From JAPXSY01 sp033812795 (GTDB lineage: Bacteria; Verrucomicrobiota; Kiritimatiellia; RFP12; UBA1067): 64,000 bases of DNA. Below are positions 16,808 to 24,187 of the stretch, piece by piece. The stretch covers positions 1 through 64,000 of the forward strand of contig JAPXSY010000006.1 of NCBI GenBank assembly GCA_033812795.1, written 5' to 3'. The notes below the pieces were generated by a model that searched no databases, was not told the DNA's origin, and saw only the letters and a program-made list of their open reading frames with translations. The number at the start of each line of letters is the position of its first letter. Position 1 is the first letter of the stretch. A program made the translations under genes and the position numbers.

Positions 16808-17046
16808 GATTCCTCCTTTCCCGCAGGCGCGCCTTCAAAGCGCGCCCACCCCGGCCGGCCCGTGGCGAAAAACATGTTCCTGCATCTGCGGCCTCCGCCA
16901 CCCCAGTTACCGCGTCCGCGGCCAAAGCCGCAGAAGCGTCCGCCCGCCATAATGTTTCCTGCCGCGCCGCCGCCTGCGCAATATCCGGCTCCGCGTCCGG
17001 TCATCGGTCCCATTCCCAAGGGTCCCATTCTGTTTCCACCCGGCAT
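16804..17046 (-). CDS. DUF5320 family Gly/Met-rich small protein
   Basis: The ATG at 17046 follows a strong AAAAGGAGG ribosome-binding site and gives MPGGNRMGPLGMGPMTGRGA, the nearly invariant DUF5320 start; the longer open frame upstream is leader sequence. The 80-residue product is rich in Gly, Arg and Met and has three cysteines (near residues 23, 39 and 55). The function is unknown, but the family almost always accompanies NifX-type genes in anaerobes, so metal-cluster handling is inferred. Its stop overlaps the next start (ATGA). A hairpin (CCACGGC-GT-GCCGTGG) lies in the 141-bp leader at about 17083-17098. Confidence 0.85.
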   Translation of the reverse strand: MPGGNRMGPLGMGPMTGRGAGYCAGGGAAGNIMAGGRFCGFGRGRGNWGGGGRRCRNMFFATGRPGWARFEGAPAGKEES

Positions 17047-17154
17047 AGTGTACCTCCTTTTTTGTCTTTTACTAATTCCGCCACGGCGTGCCGTGGGGCT
17101 ATAAAAAAACCTCCGTGCCTTCTGTGAGAGACCTCCACGGCCCCCGCCAAACAA

Positions 17155-17206
17155 ACTAACGCACTAATGCACTAACGCACTAATGCACTAATTAACTAAT
17201 GCACTG
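17155..17206. repeat. octanucleotide tandem array (GCACTAAT/GCACTAAC)
   Basis: About six 8-bp units (GCACTAAC, GCACTAAT, with one TAACTAAT) are present. The array encodes the last codons and stop of the NifX-like gene ending at 17188 and continues into the spacer, so it may have formed or altered that gene's C-terminus. Confidence 0.7.
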
Positions 17207-17631
17207 CTCCCTGCCCCTCCTCTGCCTAAACCTCTGCCTAAGCCTCTGCCCGCGCCTCTGCCGCCGCCTGAGCAGGCGCGCCGCATCCGCCGCCGCCCGC
17301 AACAGCCTGGCATCGCGAAGACCGCACTGTTCAACAAACCGCTAAGCGCGGCTGATATGACCTGCCTGACCTCTCCAGTCACGAAGGCCTCGGTCTGTAT
17401 GCCCGCCGCGATGATCATCTCATGCAGCGGACGCGAGACCGCGCCGCATACCAGACGCTTTACGCCTTGCGACTGCAGCCATGCGATATCCTCGGCCGGG
17501 GTGCGCCCTTCCAGTTTGTGCAGGCTTTCGCCGCAGATCTCCTGCCCCCGCGACTCGACGATCAGGATGTCCCTGGCCGTGTCAAAAACCGGCGCGATAC
17601 GGGTTCCGTAAATGGAGTATGCTGTTTTCAC
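17188..17631 (-). CDS. NifX-like protein with Gly/Arg/Cys-rich tail, first gene of the operon
   Basis: Residues 1 to about 105 form a NifX domain (MKTAYSIYGTRIAPVFDTA, VKRLVCGAVSRPLHEMI). The tail (about 108-147) has a GCCGRRR motif and then Gly/Arg repeats (GRGLGRGLGRGG), seen in many anaerobe homologues. The start is a GTG at 17631 with only a weak AAGG three bases upstream. The sigma-54 -12 element lies 14 bases before this GTG, so the mRNA would be nearly leaderless. The final codons come from an octamer repeat array. Confidence 0.82.
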   Translation of the reverse strand: MKTAYSIYGTRIAPVFDTARDILIVESRGQEICGESLHKLEGRTPAEDIAWLQSQGVKRLVCGAVSRPLHEMIIAAGIQTEAFVTGEVRQVISAALSGLLNSAVFAMPGCCGRRRMRRACSGGGRGAGRGLGRGLGRGGAGSSALVN

Positions 17632-17644
17632 GCCTTAAATATAT

Positions 17645-17659
17645 GCAATCCGCGTGCCA
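17645..17659 (-). promoter_or_regulatory. sigma-54 promoter of the ORP-like operon
   Basis: Read on the minus strand the site is TGGCACG, four bases, TTGC, an exact match to the sigma-54 -24/-12 consensus. It lies directly upstream of the first operon gene and downstream of a sigma-54 activator gene. The predicted start of transcription is near 17633. Confidence 0.88.
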
Positions 17660-17746
17660 AGTGGCATCGGCTAGGTTATATCGATGTAACCATCTGTCCA
17701 GCAATCAGTTATGACATCATCGGAGGCGAGGCGTGAATTTTCACTA

Positions 17747-17794
17747 GTTGCATTTATGCTACTTTACCACAAAATTGGGTCGCACTTATGCTAC
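17747..17794. promoter_or_regulatory. paired candidate enhancer sites for the sigma-54 activator
   Basis: Two 16-bp direct repeats GTYGCAYTTATGCTAC (17747-17762 and 17779-17794) differ at two positions and start 32 bp apart, about three helical turns. Each contains a near-palindromic GCAT-AA-ATGC core, as expected for a Fis-type dimer. They are centred about 110 and 140 bp upstream of the -12 element, a normal enhancer distance. The binding protein is inferred to be the product of 18011-19372. Confidence 0.65.
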
Positions 17795-17835
17795 CATTCT
17801 GAAGCGCTTGATCCATAAGGATAAAACCGGGAGAA

Positions 17836-17873
17836 GCAAGCGTCTGCTTGCCCGGACGAACAGACGCTCGTCC
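17836..17873. repeat. twin-palindrome element
   Basis: GCAAGC-GTCT-GCTTGC (17836-17851) and GGACGA...TCGTCC (17854-17873) form two adjacent hairpins. The second arm shares AGACGCTCGTCC with the element at 2356-2375. It occupies the spacer between the activator gene and its candidate binding sites. The remainder of 17632-18010 holds nothing else I recognise. Confidence 0.6.
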
Positions 17874-18010
17874 CAGAAAAATTCCGAACTCCGCGCCTAG
17901 CGCGGTGAAGCACGCTCTATTCTCTCCCCTATTTTCTCTCTCAATGTTCAAATACGATCCCGATCCCGATAGCGATAAAACCCGAAACCAAAAACAAAGC
18001 GGGTAACGGA

Positions 18011-19372
18011 TCAGATGCCTTCAAGTCCCAACGCCTTGATCTTACGGAAGAGCGTGGTCTTGTGTATGCCCAGCGCGCGGGCGGCGGCCTGGCGGTTCCC
18101 GTTGCTGCGCTCTAAAGCGAGACGTATGGCCTGCGCCTCGGCGATGGCGCGGGTGTCCTTGATATGACCGCTGGCTGCGGCCTGTGTCCGTGTCATCTTT
18201 GCGCGCGTCAGGTTCTCGGGCAGGTGTTGCAAACCGATGTTTTCCGCGCCGCAGAGGATGAAGGCGCGTTCGATCACGTTTTCCAACTCGCGCACGTTAC
18301 CCGGCCAGTCGTGCGCCATCAGCAACGACAGCGCCTTGGCTGAGATACCTGTCACACGCTTGCTCTGCAGGCGGTTGAAACGGCGGATGAATTCGTCCAC
18401 CAGCATCGGAATGTCTTCTTTGCGTTTGCGCAGCGGCGGCAGTTCCACACGCACCACGTTGATGCGGTAATAAAGATCCTCGCGGAACGCGCCGTCGCGG
18501 CAGAGCTGCTGCAAGTCGCGGTTGGTCGCCACGACCACGCGCACATCGGCTTTCTCGGAACGGGTGGCCCCCAGCGGCTCGTAGACCCGCTCCTGCAAAA
18601 CCCGCAGCAGTCGCACCTGCAACGCAGGACTGATCTCGCCGATCTCGTCGAGAAAGAGCGTGCCGCCCTTGGCCAGCGCGAAGCGTCCGGGCTTGTTCCG
18701 TGTCGCGCCGGTGAAAGCCCCGGCCTTGTATCCGAACAACTCCGACTCCAACAAGGTGTCGGGCAGCGCGCCGCAGTTGACCGCCACGAACGGCGCCTGG
18801 GCGCGCGGACTCAGCGTGTGCAGCGTCCGGGCGACCAGCTCTTTGCCGGTACCGGTCTCGCCCTGCACCAGCACCGTGCTCGGACTGGCGGCGATCGCGG
18901 GCAACACCTCAAACAGGCGCTGCATCACCGGACTGCGGCTGACCAGATCGCCGACCTGAAACCGGCCCTCCAGCTCGCGCCGCAGGGCATCCACCTCGGA
19001 AAGATCGCGGAACACCTCCGCGCCGCCAATGACCCGACCCGCATGATCCTTCAGCACCGCGGTGGAGATGCTGATCGGAATGCGATCCCCTTCGGCGTTG
19101 ATGATGTATCCCGAGCGGCCGATCACCGGCCGACCGGTCTTCAAGGTCGTTTGTAACGCGCATTCGGGCCCGCACATGTTGGAACGGAAGACGTCCGCGC
19201 ATCGACGGCCGATCGCCTCTTTCCGCGGCACCCCTGTAATGGTCTCGGCCGCCCGGTTAAACGAGGTGACGCGCCACGCCGCATCGACCGTGAAGACGCC
19301 ATCCGAGATGCTTTCCAGAATGGCGCGTGTGCCCATGTCGCCGTCTGTCTGCCGTATCTGGGACCGACCCAT
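18011..19372 (-). CDS. sigma-54-dependent activator with PAS, AAA+ and Fis domains
   Basis: ATG 19372 is preferred over a GTG two codons earlier because AAGGG lies seven bases upstream. Domains in order: PAS at about 13-123, with cysteines in RSNMCGPECAL near 67 and 71; AAA+ at about 140-375, with Walker A GETGTGKE and the sigma-54 contact motif GAFTGA near 218; and a Fis-type helix-turn-helix at the C-terminus (NRQAAARALGIHKTTLFRKI). The cysteines suggest redox or metal sensing, but this is inference. It lies directly upstream of the sigma-54 promoter, the same arrangement as the activator in the D. vulgaris orp locus. Confidence 0.92.
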   Translation of the reverse strand: MGRSQIRQTDGDMGTRAILESISDGVFTVDAAWRVTSFNRAAETITGVPRKEAIGRRCADVFRSNMCGPECALQTTLKTGRPVIGRSGYIINAEGDRIPISISTAVLKDHAGRVIGGAEVFRDLSEVDALRRELEGRFQVGDLVSRSPVMQRLFEVLPAIAASPSTVLVQGETGTGKELVARTLHTLSPRAQAPFVAVNCGALPDTLLESELFGYKAGAFTGATRNKPGRFALAKGGTLFLDEIGEISPALQVRLLRVLQERVYEPLGATRSEKADVRVVVATNRDLQQLCRDGAFREDLYYRINVVRVELPPLRKRKEDIPMLVDEFIRRFNRLQSKRVTGISAKALSLLMAHDWPGNVRELENVIERAFILCGAENIGLQHLPENLTRAKMTRTQAAASGHIKDTRAIAEAQAIRLALERSNGNRQAAARALGIHKTTLFRKIKALGLEGI

Positions 19373-19400
19373 GCCCACACCCTTCCCGTCTGATTCCGGC

Positions 19401-20138
19401 CTATTTTTCCGGTTCGATTGCGTATCCGAGCGTCACGACCGCTTTGGCCGTTTTCTCGATCGTCGACGTGTCGTACGCGCCGTATCCGGACGTGTCCGTG
19501 GAGTGGCGTTCGGTTATCTGAAAAACCCCCTGTTGCGCGGAGATCAAGCTCCCGACCCTGCCCTTGCTGTTGGCGGCAAGGGCCACCGCACGCCGATACC
19601 CGTCTGATGTCGCTTCGGCGAGAAGCGCCAGTTTCGTATCCTTCAGGTCGGAGATGTAGAACTCGGGGCTCCCGGCCCGGATTTCGATCCCGTCCTTGAT
19701 CAATTCGGTGATTCCGTTCGAAACGTCGCGGATCAGCCGGACATTGCCGGACGTGACGGTGAAGGTCTGCGTGGCGTCGAAATACTCGGTTTCATTGGTT
19801 TCCTTCCCCTGCGCATCCCGTTTGGGAATCTTCTCGGTCTGAATGGTTCCCGCAACCAGCTCCGTCTCGCCAAAGCCTGACCGCTTGAGGTACGCCATGA
19901 CCGCATTCCTGCTTTCCCGCAGTTTGTCGTAGGACTCCTTCAGACTGGAACCCCTGACCGTGCATGTGGCGGTGAACTTCCCGACGTCGGACGTAATATC
20001 CTTTTCCGCGTACCCCTTAACCGTAATGGTCTGTTCGTGCCGAATCCGGACGAACAGTTTGGACAACAGGGAAGAGGAAAGAATCATCCCCAAAGCCAGG
20101 ATCACCGCAACCGCAGATATTTTGACAACGCTATTCAT
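19401..20138 (-). CDS. SIMPL-domain (DUF541) membrane-anchored or exported protein
   Basis: The ATG at 20138 follows GGAGAG and gives a hydrophobic N-terminus (VVKISAVAVILALGMILSSS), a signal anchor or signal peptide. The remaining 210 residues are a SIMPL domain (TITVKGYAEKDITSDVGKF, LRESRNAVMAYLKRSGFGETEL, YRRAVALAANSKGRVGSLIS). Bacterial members are periplasmic or cell-surface proteins of largely unknown function. It starts 11 bp after lysS on the same strand and may be co-transcribed with it. It ends 28 bp before the activator gene. Confidence 0.85.
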   Translation of the reverse strand: MNSVVKISAVAVILALGMILSSSLLSKLFVRIRHEQTITVKGYAEKDITSDVGKFTATCTVRGSSLKESYDKLRESRNAVMAYLKRSGFGETELVAGTIQTEKIPKRDAQGKETNETEYFDATQTFTVTSGNVRLIRDVSNGITELIKDGIEIRAGSPEFYISDLKDTKLALLAEATSDGYRRAVALAANSKGRVGSLISAQQGVFQITERHSTDTSGYGAYDTSTIEKTAKAVVTLGYAIEPEK

Positions 20139-20149
20139 TCGTCTCTCCG

Positions 20150-21601
20150 TCAACCCTGTTTTTTCATCTGGGGGAAGAGGATCACATCCCGGATCACTTC
20201 GGTTCCGGTGAGCATCATAACCAGCCGGTCGACCCCCATGCCCAACCCTCCGGTCGGAGGCATGCCGTGCTCCAACGCCGTGATGAAATCCTCATCGATT
20301 TTTTCGGGGTTATCCCCCGCCTGATCAGCCAGCGCCGCGCGCTGCGCCATGGGATCGTTCTGTTCGGTATAACCCGGACAAAGCTCTTTGCCAGCCACCA
20401 CGAACTCGAAGACGTCCGCCAACTCGGGATCGTCCGCGCAGGTTTTGGCCAGAGGCACGAACTGGCGCGGGATGCGCGTCACGAACGTGGGCTGACGCAG
20501 CATTTTCTCGACCACTTTGCCGTAGACCTCATGCGTGACCATCAGATGGTTCCACGACGGGTCGATGTCCACCCCCTTCGCCTCAGCACGCGCCCGCGCC
20601 TCGTCCACCGGCAGATCAAACCAGTCCGGCCCCATCACCTCCCTCACCGCGTCCCGATACGCGATCTCGCGGTAGGGCGGAGTGAAGTCCAGCATCTCCT
20701 TGGCTTCACCGTACGCCACCTGCAGCGTGCCGAGCACCTTTTCGCACAGGTGCGGCATGAGTCCTTCAATGAGGTTCTTCATGGAGGAACGGTCGCCGTA
20801 GGCCTCGTAGACCTCCAGCACGGTGAACTCCGGATTGTGTGTGCGGTCGATCCCCTCGTTCCGGAAATCTTTGCCCAACTCGAAGATGCGGTCGTATCCG
20901 CCGACAATCAACCGCTTCAAATACAACTCAGGCGCGATACGCATCACCATCTCGGTGTCCAGCGCGTTGTGATGCGTGACGAACGGTTTGGCAGCCGCAC
21001 CCCCCGCCTGCGGCTGCATGATCGGCGTCTCGACCTCGATGAACCCGCGCGCGTGCAGGAAAGCGCGGATCTCCGCCAGAATCGCGCTCCGCTTATCGAA
21101 CCGGGCACGCGACTCGGGATTCATCATCAGATCCAGATAACGTTTGCGGTAACGCTCTTCGACATCCTGCAACCCGTGGAACTTCTCGGGCGGTTGCAGG
21201 ATCGCCTTGCCCAGCAGAACCCACGTGTGGACCTCAAGGGTCGGCTCACCGGTACGCGTCGTGAAGAGGCGACCCTCGACACCAATGAAATCCCCCAGAT
21301 CGAGATAGGCGAACGCATCGAACTGTTCCGGGGTCAACCGATCCTTCTTGACGAAAATCTGAAAATTGCCGGTGCCGTCGCTGAACGTTGCGAACGAGGC
21401 CTTGCCCATGCGCCGGATGGTCATCAGGCGACCGGCCGCCCGCACCACGCGATCCTCCGTAAACGTGGAGCGGATTTCCGAAAGGCGCGTGCGCTCAAAC
21501 GCCTGCCCGTAGGGCGCAAACCCCCGCTCCTCCAGACTGCGCAGATTAGCGATGCGCTGTGCGCGATACTCGTTTCCCGACTGCGGCTGCTCCTCTGACA
21601 T
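20150..21601 (-). CDS. lysS: lysyl-tRNA synthetase, class II
   Basis: The enzyme charges tRNA-Lys in the cytosol. ATG 21601 is chosen because AAAGGAAAGGGA lies about eight bases upstream; an earlier in-frame ATG at 21628 lacks this. The N-terminal OB-fold anticodon domain covers about residues 40-150 (VRAAGRLMTIRRMGKASFATF). The class II catalytic core has motif 2 (IFELGKDFRNEGIDRTHNPEFT) and motif 3 (GLGMGVDRLVMMLTG). The length of 483 residues is normal for the family. Confidence 0.96.
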   Translation of the reverse strand: MSEEQPQSGNEYRAQRIANLRSLEERGFAPYGQAFERTRLSEIRSTFTEDRVVRAAGRLMTIRRMGKASFATFSDGTGNFQIFVKKDRLTPEQFDAFAYLDLGDFIGVEGRLFTTRTGEPTLEVHTWVLLGKAILQPPEKFHGLQDVEERYRKRYLDLMMNPESRARFDKRSAILAEIRAFLHARGFIEVETPIMQPQAGGAAAKPFVTHHNALDTEMVMRIAPELYLKRLIVGGYDRIFELGKDFRNEGIDRTHNPEFTVLEVYEAYGDRSSMKNLIEGLMPHLCEKVLGTLQVAYGEAKEMLDFTPPYREIAYRDAVREVMGPDWFDLPVDEARARAEAKGVDIDPSWNHLMVTHEVYGKVVEKMLRQPTFVTRIPRQFVPLAKTCADDPELADVFEFVVAGKELCPGYTEQNDPMAQRAALADQAGDNPEKIDEDFITALEHGMPPTGGLGMGVDRLVMMLTGTEVIRDVILFPQMKKQG

Positions 21602-21664
21602 CTCGACCGTCCCTTTCCTTTCAACCATGCGCGGCAGTGTATCACACCTTCGGGAGCCCTGCCA

Positions 21665-24076
21665 CTACTCGCGTTCCCAATACGCCGCCTCGTTGGTGGC
21701 CAACCGTCCCGCCTCCATCTGGCGCAACACGCGCTCGGAATCGATCCGGCGCGGAATGCCGGGCAGGCACGCGTCCGCGGCAGGCTTGGAGGAGCGCGGC
21801 CCCTCCCCTTCCTTCATGCGAACGCCGCGTGCCGCGGGAACCGCAACGGATGCCGCGCCCCCGCCACCGCCGGGCACCTCTTCCGGCCGCGCTTGCGCAA
21901 GTTCGCGCCATTGAGCCACGCAAACCGCGCAAGCCAGCATCAGCGCCGTGCCGGCACTCAGCCGGGCCGCGCGACTGCCGCCGAACGCCAGACAGACCGC
22001 GAAGCCGAGCGCCAAAGCCGCAAAAGTGCCAATCGTCCGCTCCAACCCGGCGAGCGGCACCAATACCAGAAAGAACATCCCCGCCGCCGCCGCACCCAAC
22101 GCATCGGCCAGAACAAAGACCGCGGCGCGATTCTCCGGTCCTTCCCCGCAGCACGCCCACGCCACGGGTAGCGCGCCTCCGGCCGCGACCCCGATCGGAA
22201 AACAGAGCAGCAGGGTTACATAAGCGGTGGCGGCGCGTTCCGCGCCAGCCGACATCGCGAAGGCACATCCCGCCAGCAGCACGGTCAAGGCCGACGGTAA
22301 CGCAGCCGTGACAACGGGACGCTCCGGCATGGCGCGCATCCCCCCTTCGGCCAAACGGTTGCCGCAAAAAAGCCCTGCCAGATACAGGCAGCTCCCGGCA
22401 CCCGCTAACAGGTAGAGCGAACCGAAACGCATCTCGAGCCGGCTCAGCACCGTGAGCGACGCGGTCAGCCCCAAAGCGCCGCACGCCGCGAGCCATGCGG
22501 CCACCATCCGGCGCGGCGCGGTCTGGGCGCGCCCCACGACCACCGGCACGGTCCAGAGGATCAGCAGCAGATAGGCTGTCAGACGGACACCCTCGGGCCG
22601 CAGCAACCGCAGGAAAACGGATCCCGCCGCAGTTTCGGGATACGTGCGGCTCAAGGCGTCAGCCAAGCCGTAGGCCAACGTCGTTTCCGGCGCGGACATC
22701 TCCGGCGGGGCCAGAGGGGGGTCCGTGGCAAGCCACGCAGGCCATCGCGTTCGCCATGCTTCCGCGCGCGCGGGATCATAGAGCAGGCGCACTGCCTCGG
22801 CCGGATAGTGCGCACTCTTGAGCAGGGCGAAACGACGTACCGCGTCTTCCGCTCCATACGCCAATCCCGGCACCTGCGCAGCCACCCACCACCCCCCGGC
22901 ACCGGCCGCAAGCGCGCCGCTTTCCGGCCAGACCTGCCGGATCCGCCGGACAAAGCGCTCCAGCAACGCGCCCTGTTCATGCGTCACGACGGCGCTTGTG
23001 CAATCGAGCCCGAACAACGCAACGCCGGTACGCCGCGTCACCTGCCGCACCGCACACAGAAAGGCCGTCTCGCGCCATACCGCGCCGGCCAGAGACGTGG
23101 CGGCGGGCGGCCACACCAACACCGCATCAAAAAGAGGCGATGCGGGATCAGCCAGATAACGCCGCGGCGTGACACCGGCCGCGCGGATACGGGTTGCCAT
23201 ACCCGCCGCCTTCACGCTTTTCAGCAACCCGACACCATAGCCAGGGTCCGCCGGGCACCACACGATTTCCAGATCCGGACGCAGCGACTCCAGCGCGAGT
23301 CCCGTTGCCAGCGACACCTCGCCCAGCAACAGCACCGTGCGGGCGTAAGGGCGCTGCGACAACAGCAGGGCGGCCCATCCCATTGCGTGGTCGGTTTCCG
23401 GAATCACCTCCCGGACCCCGCCAGAGGAGAGGGCATAGAAGGTGCCGCGGTGTTTCCCGTAGAACGTCGTACCGCCGCCTGTCTCAAACCGTCCGGACGG
23501 CGCGGTGCCGTCGGGGAAGGCGCGCCGCCACTCCGCAAGGTCGCGCGGGTCCGGCGTGATCCCCAAGGCCAGCAAGCCAGTCACGGCAAGACCTCCCAGC
23601 GCAGCGCCGAGCGCCTCCCAGGCAAAGGCCCGGCTCACCGGGGATCCGTCGCGCGCCAACCGGACCGCCACCGCAGGCAACACAAACCCGGAGACGAAGC
23701 AAAAAGGGAAGTTCGCCACAAAGCAACCCGCCGCAAGCCTCGCCAAGGGGAAGGCCTGATAATCGGGAACCCCCAACCACGCGCGCAAATTTCCGATCAG
23801 CGCGTATTGGACAAAATAGAGCGCGATGCCCGCAGACAACGGCAGCCAGAGGCGGTCGGCCAATATCCCCGTAATCCGGCGGCCCATACGCGTCGCAGCG
23901 ACTGCGGCACCCAGCCCGGTCCAACCGAGCCAGCAGGCGAGAAACAAGGCCACCCCGCTTTCGGTCGCCGCAAACCGCCAGAGGAAACGCCGCAACAGCA
24001 ACGTCTGCGCCACCATGGCGACAGCGCCAAAAACCGCTGCCGTAGCCAGTATCGAAAATGAACGAAGCTTCCTCAC
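21665..24076 (-). CDS. polytopic membrane protein with spermidine synthase-like central domain
   Basis: The 803-residue protein has an N-terminal block of about six membrane segments (to about residue 195). A soluble Rossmann-like region of about 200 residues follows (TVLLLGEVSLATGLALESLRPDLEIVWC), where spermidine-synthase-like enzymes bind the nucleotide co-substrate. About eight more membrane helices follow, then a proline-rich hydrophilic tail. The layout matches fused MFS/spermidine-synthase-like membrane proteins of PVC bacteria. The usual catalytic Asp motifs of true spermidine synthases are not obvious, so aminopropyltransferase activity is doubtful. It sits 63 bp upstream of lysS on the same strand. 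Confidence 0.7.
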   Translation of the reverse strand: MRKLRSFSILATAAVFGAVAMVAQTLLLRRFLWRFAATESGVALFLACWLGWTGLGAAVAATRMGRRITGILADRLWLPLSAGIALYFVQYALIGNLRAWLGVPDYQAFPLARLAAGCFVANFPFCFVSGFVLPAVAVRLARDGSPVSRAFAWEALGAALGGLAVTGLLALGITPDPRDLAEWRRAFPDGTAPSGRFETGGGTTFYGKHRGTFYALSSGGVREVIPETDHAMGWAALLLSQRPYARTVLLLGEVSLATGLALESLRPDLEIVWCPADPGYGVGLLKSVKAAGMATRIRAAGVTPRRYLADPASPLFDAVLVWPPAATSLAGAVWRETAFLCAVRQVTRRTGVALFGLDCTSAVVTHEQGALLERFVRRIRQVWPESGALAAGAGGWWVAAQVPGLAYGAEDAVRRFALLKSAHYPAEAVRLLYDPARAEAWRTRWPAWLATDPPLAPPEMSAPETTLAYGLADALSRTYPETAAGSVFLRLLRPEGVRLTAYLLLILWTVPVVVGRAQTAPRRMVAAWLAACGALGLTASLTVLSRLEMRFGSLYLLAGAGSCLYLAGLFCGNRLAEGGMRAMPERPVVTAALPSALTVLLAGCAFAMSAGAERAATAYVTLLLCFPIGVAAGGALPVAWACCGEGPENRAAVFVLADALGAAAAGMFFLVLVPLAGLERTIGTFAALALGFAVCLAFGGSRAARLSAGTALMLACAVCVAQWRELAQARPEEVPGGGGGAASVAVPAARGVRMKEGEGPRSSKPAADACLPGIPRRIDSERVLRQMEAGRLATNEAAYWERE

Positions 24077-24120
24077 CCTTCATACCCTCTATGCCGTGAA
24101 CATTGAGCGTTCGTTCCGCC

Positions 24121-24150
24121 TTTGGGAGGGACGCCCGCGCTCCAGACTCC
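24121..24150. repeat. GC-rich dispersed motif (GGGAGGGACGCCCGCGCTCC)
   Basis: The motif lies in the 111-bp spacer between two genes and recurs in part at 2515-2530 (GACGCCCGCGCTCCC). Such motifs are common between genes of Kiritimatiellota/Verrucomicrobiota as I recall them. No coding or promoter signal is visible here. Confidence 0.45.
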
Positions 24151-24187
24151 GCACCGCATATTCCCCGCCCTCTTCACGATTCACGAC

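Noticed and set aside
17083..17098. Hairpin CCACGGC-GT-GCCGTGG as an internal terminator
   Set aside because: It has no following T-tract on the minus strand and precedes a strong ribosome-binding site within the operon; it may be an RNA-processing or attenuating structure, but this is unsupported.
17754..17951. 65-residue minus-strand ORF between the activator and the operon
   Set aside because: It translates the twin palindrome and one enhancer repeat and has no ribosome-binding site.
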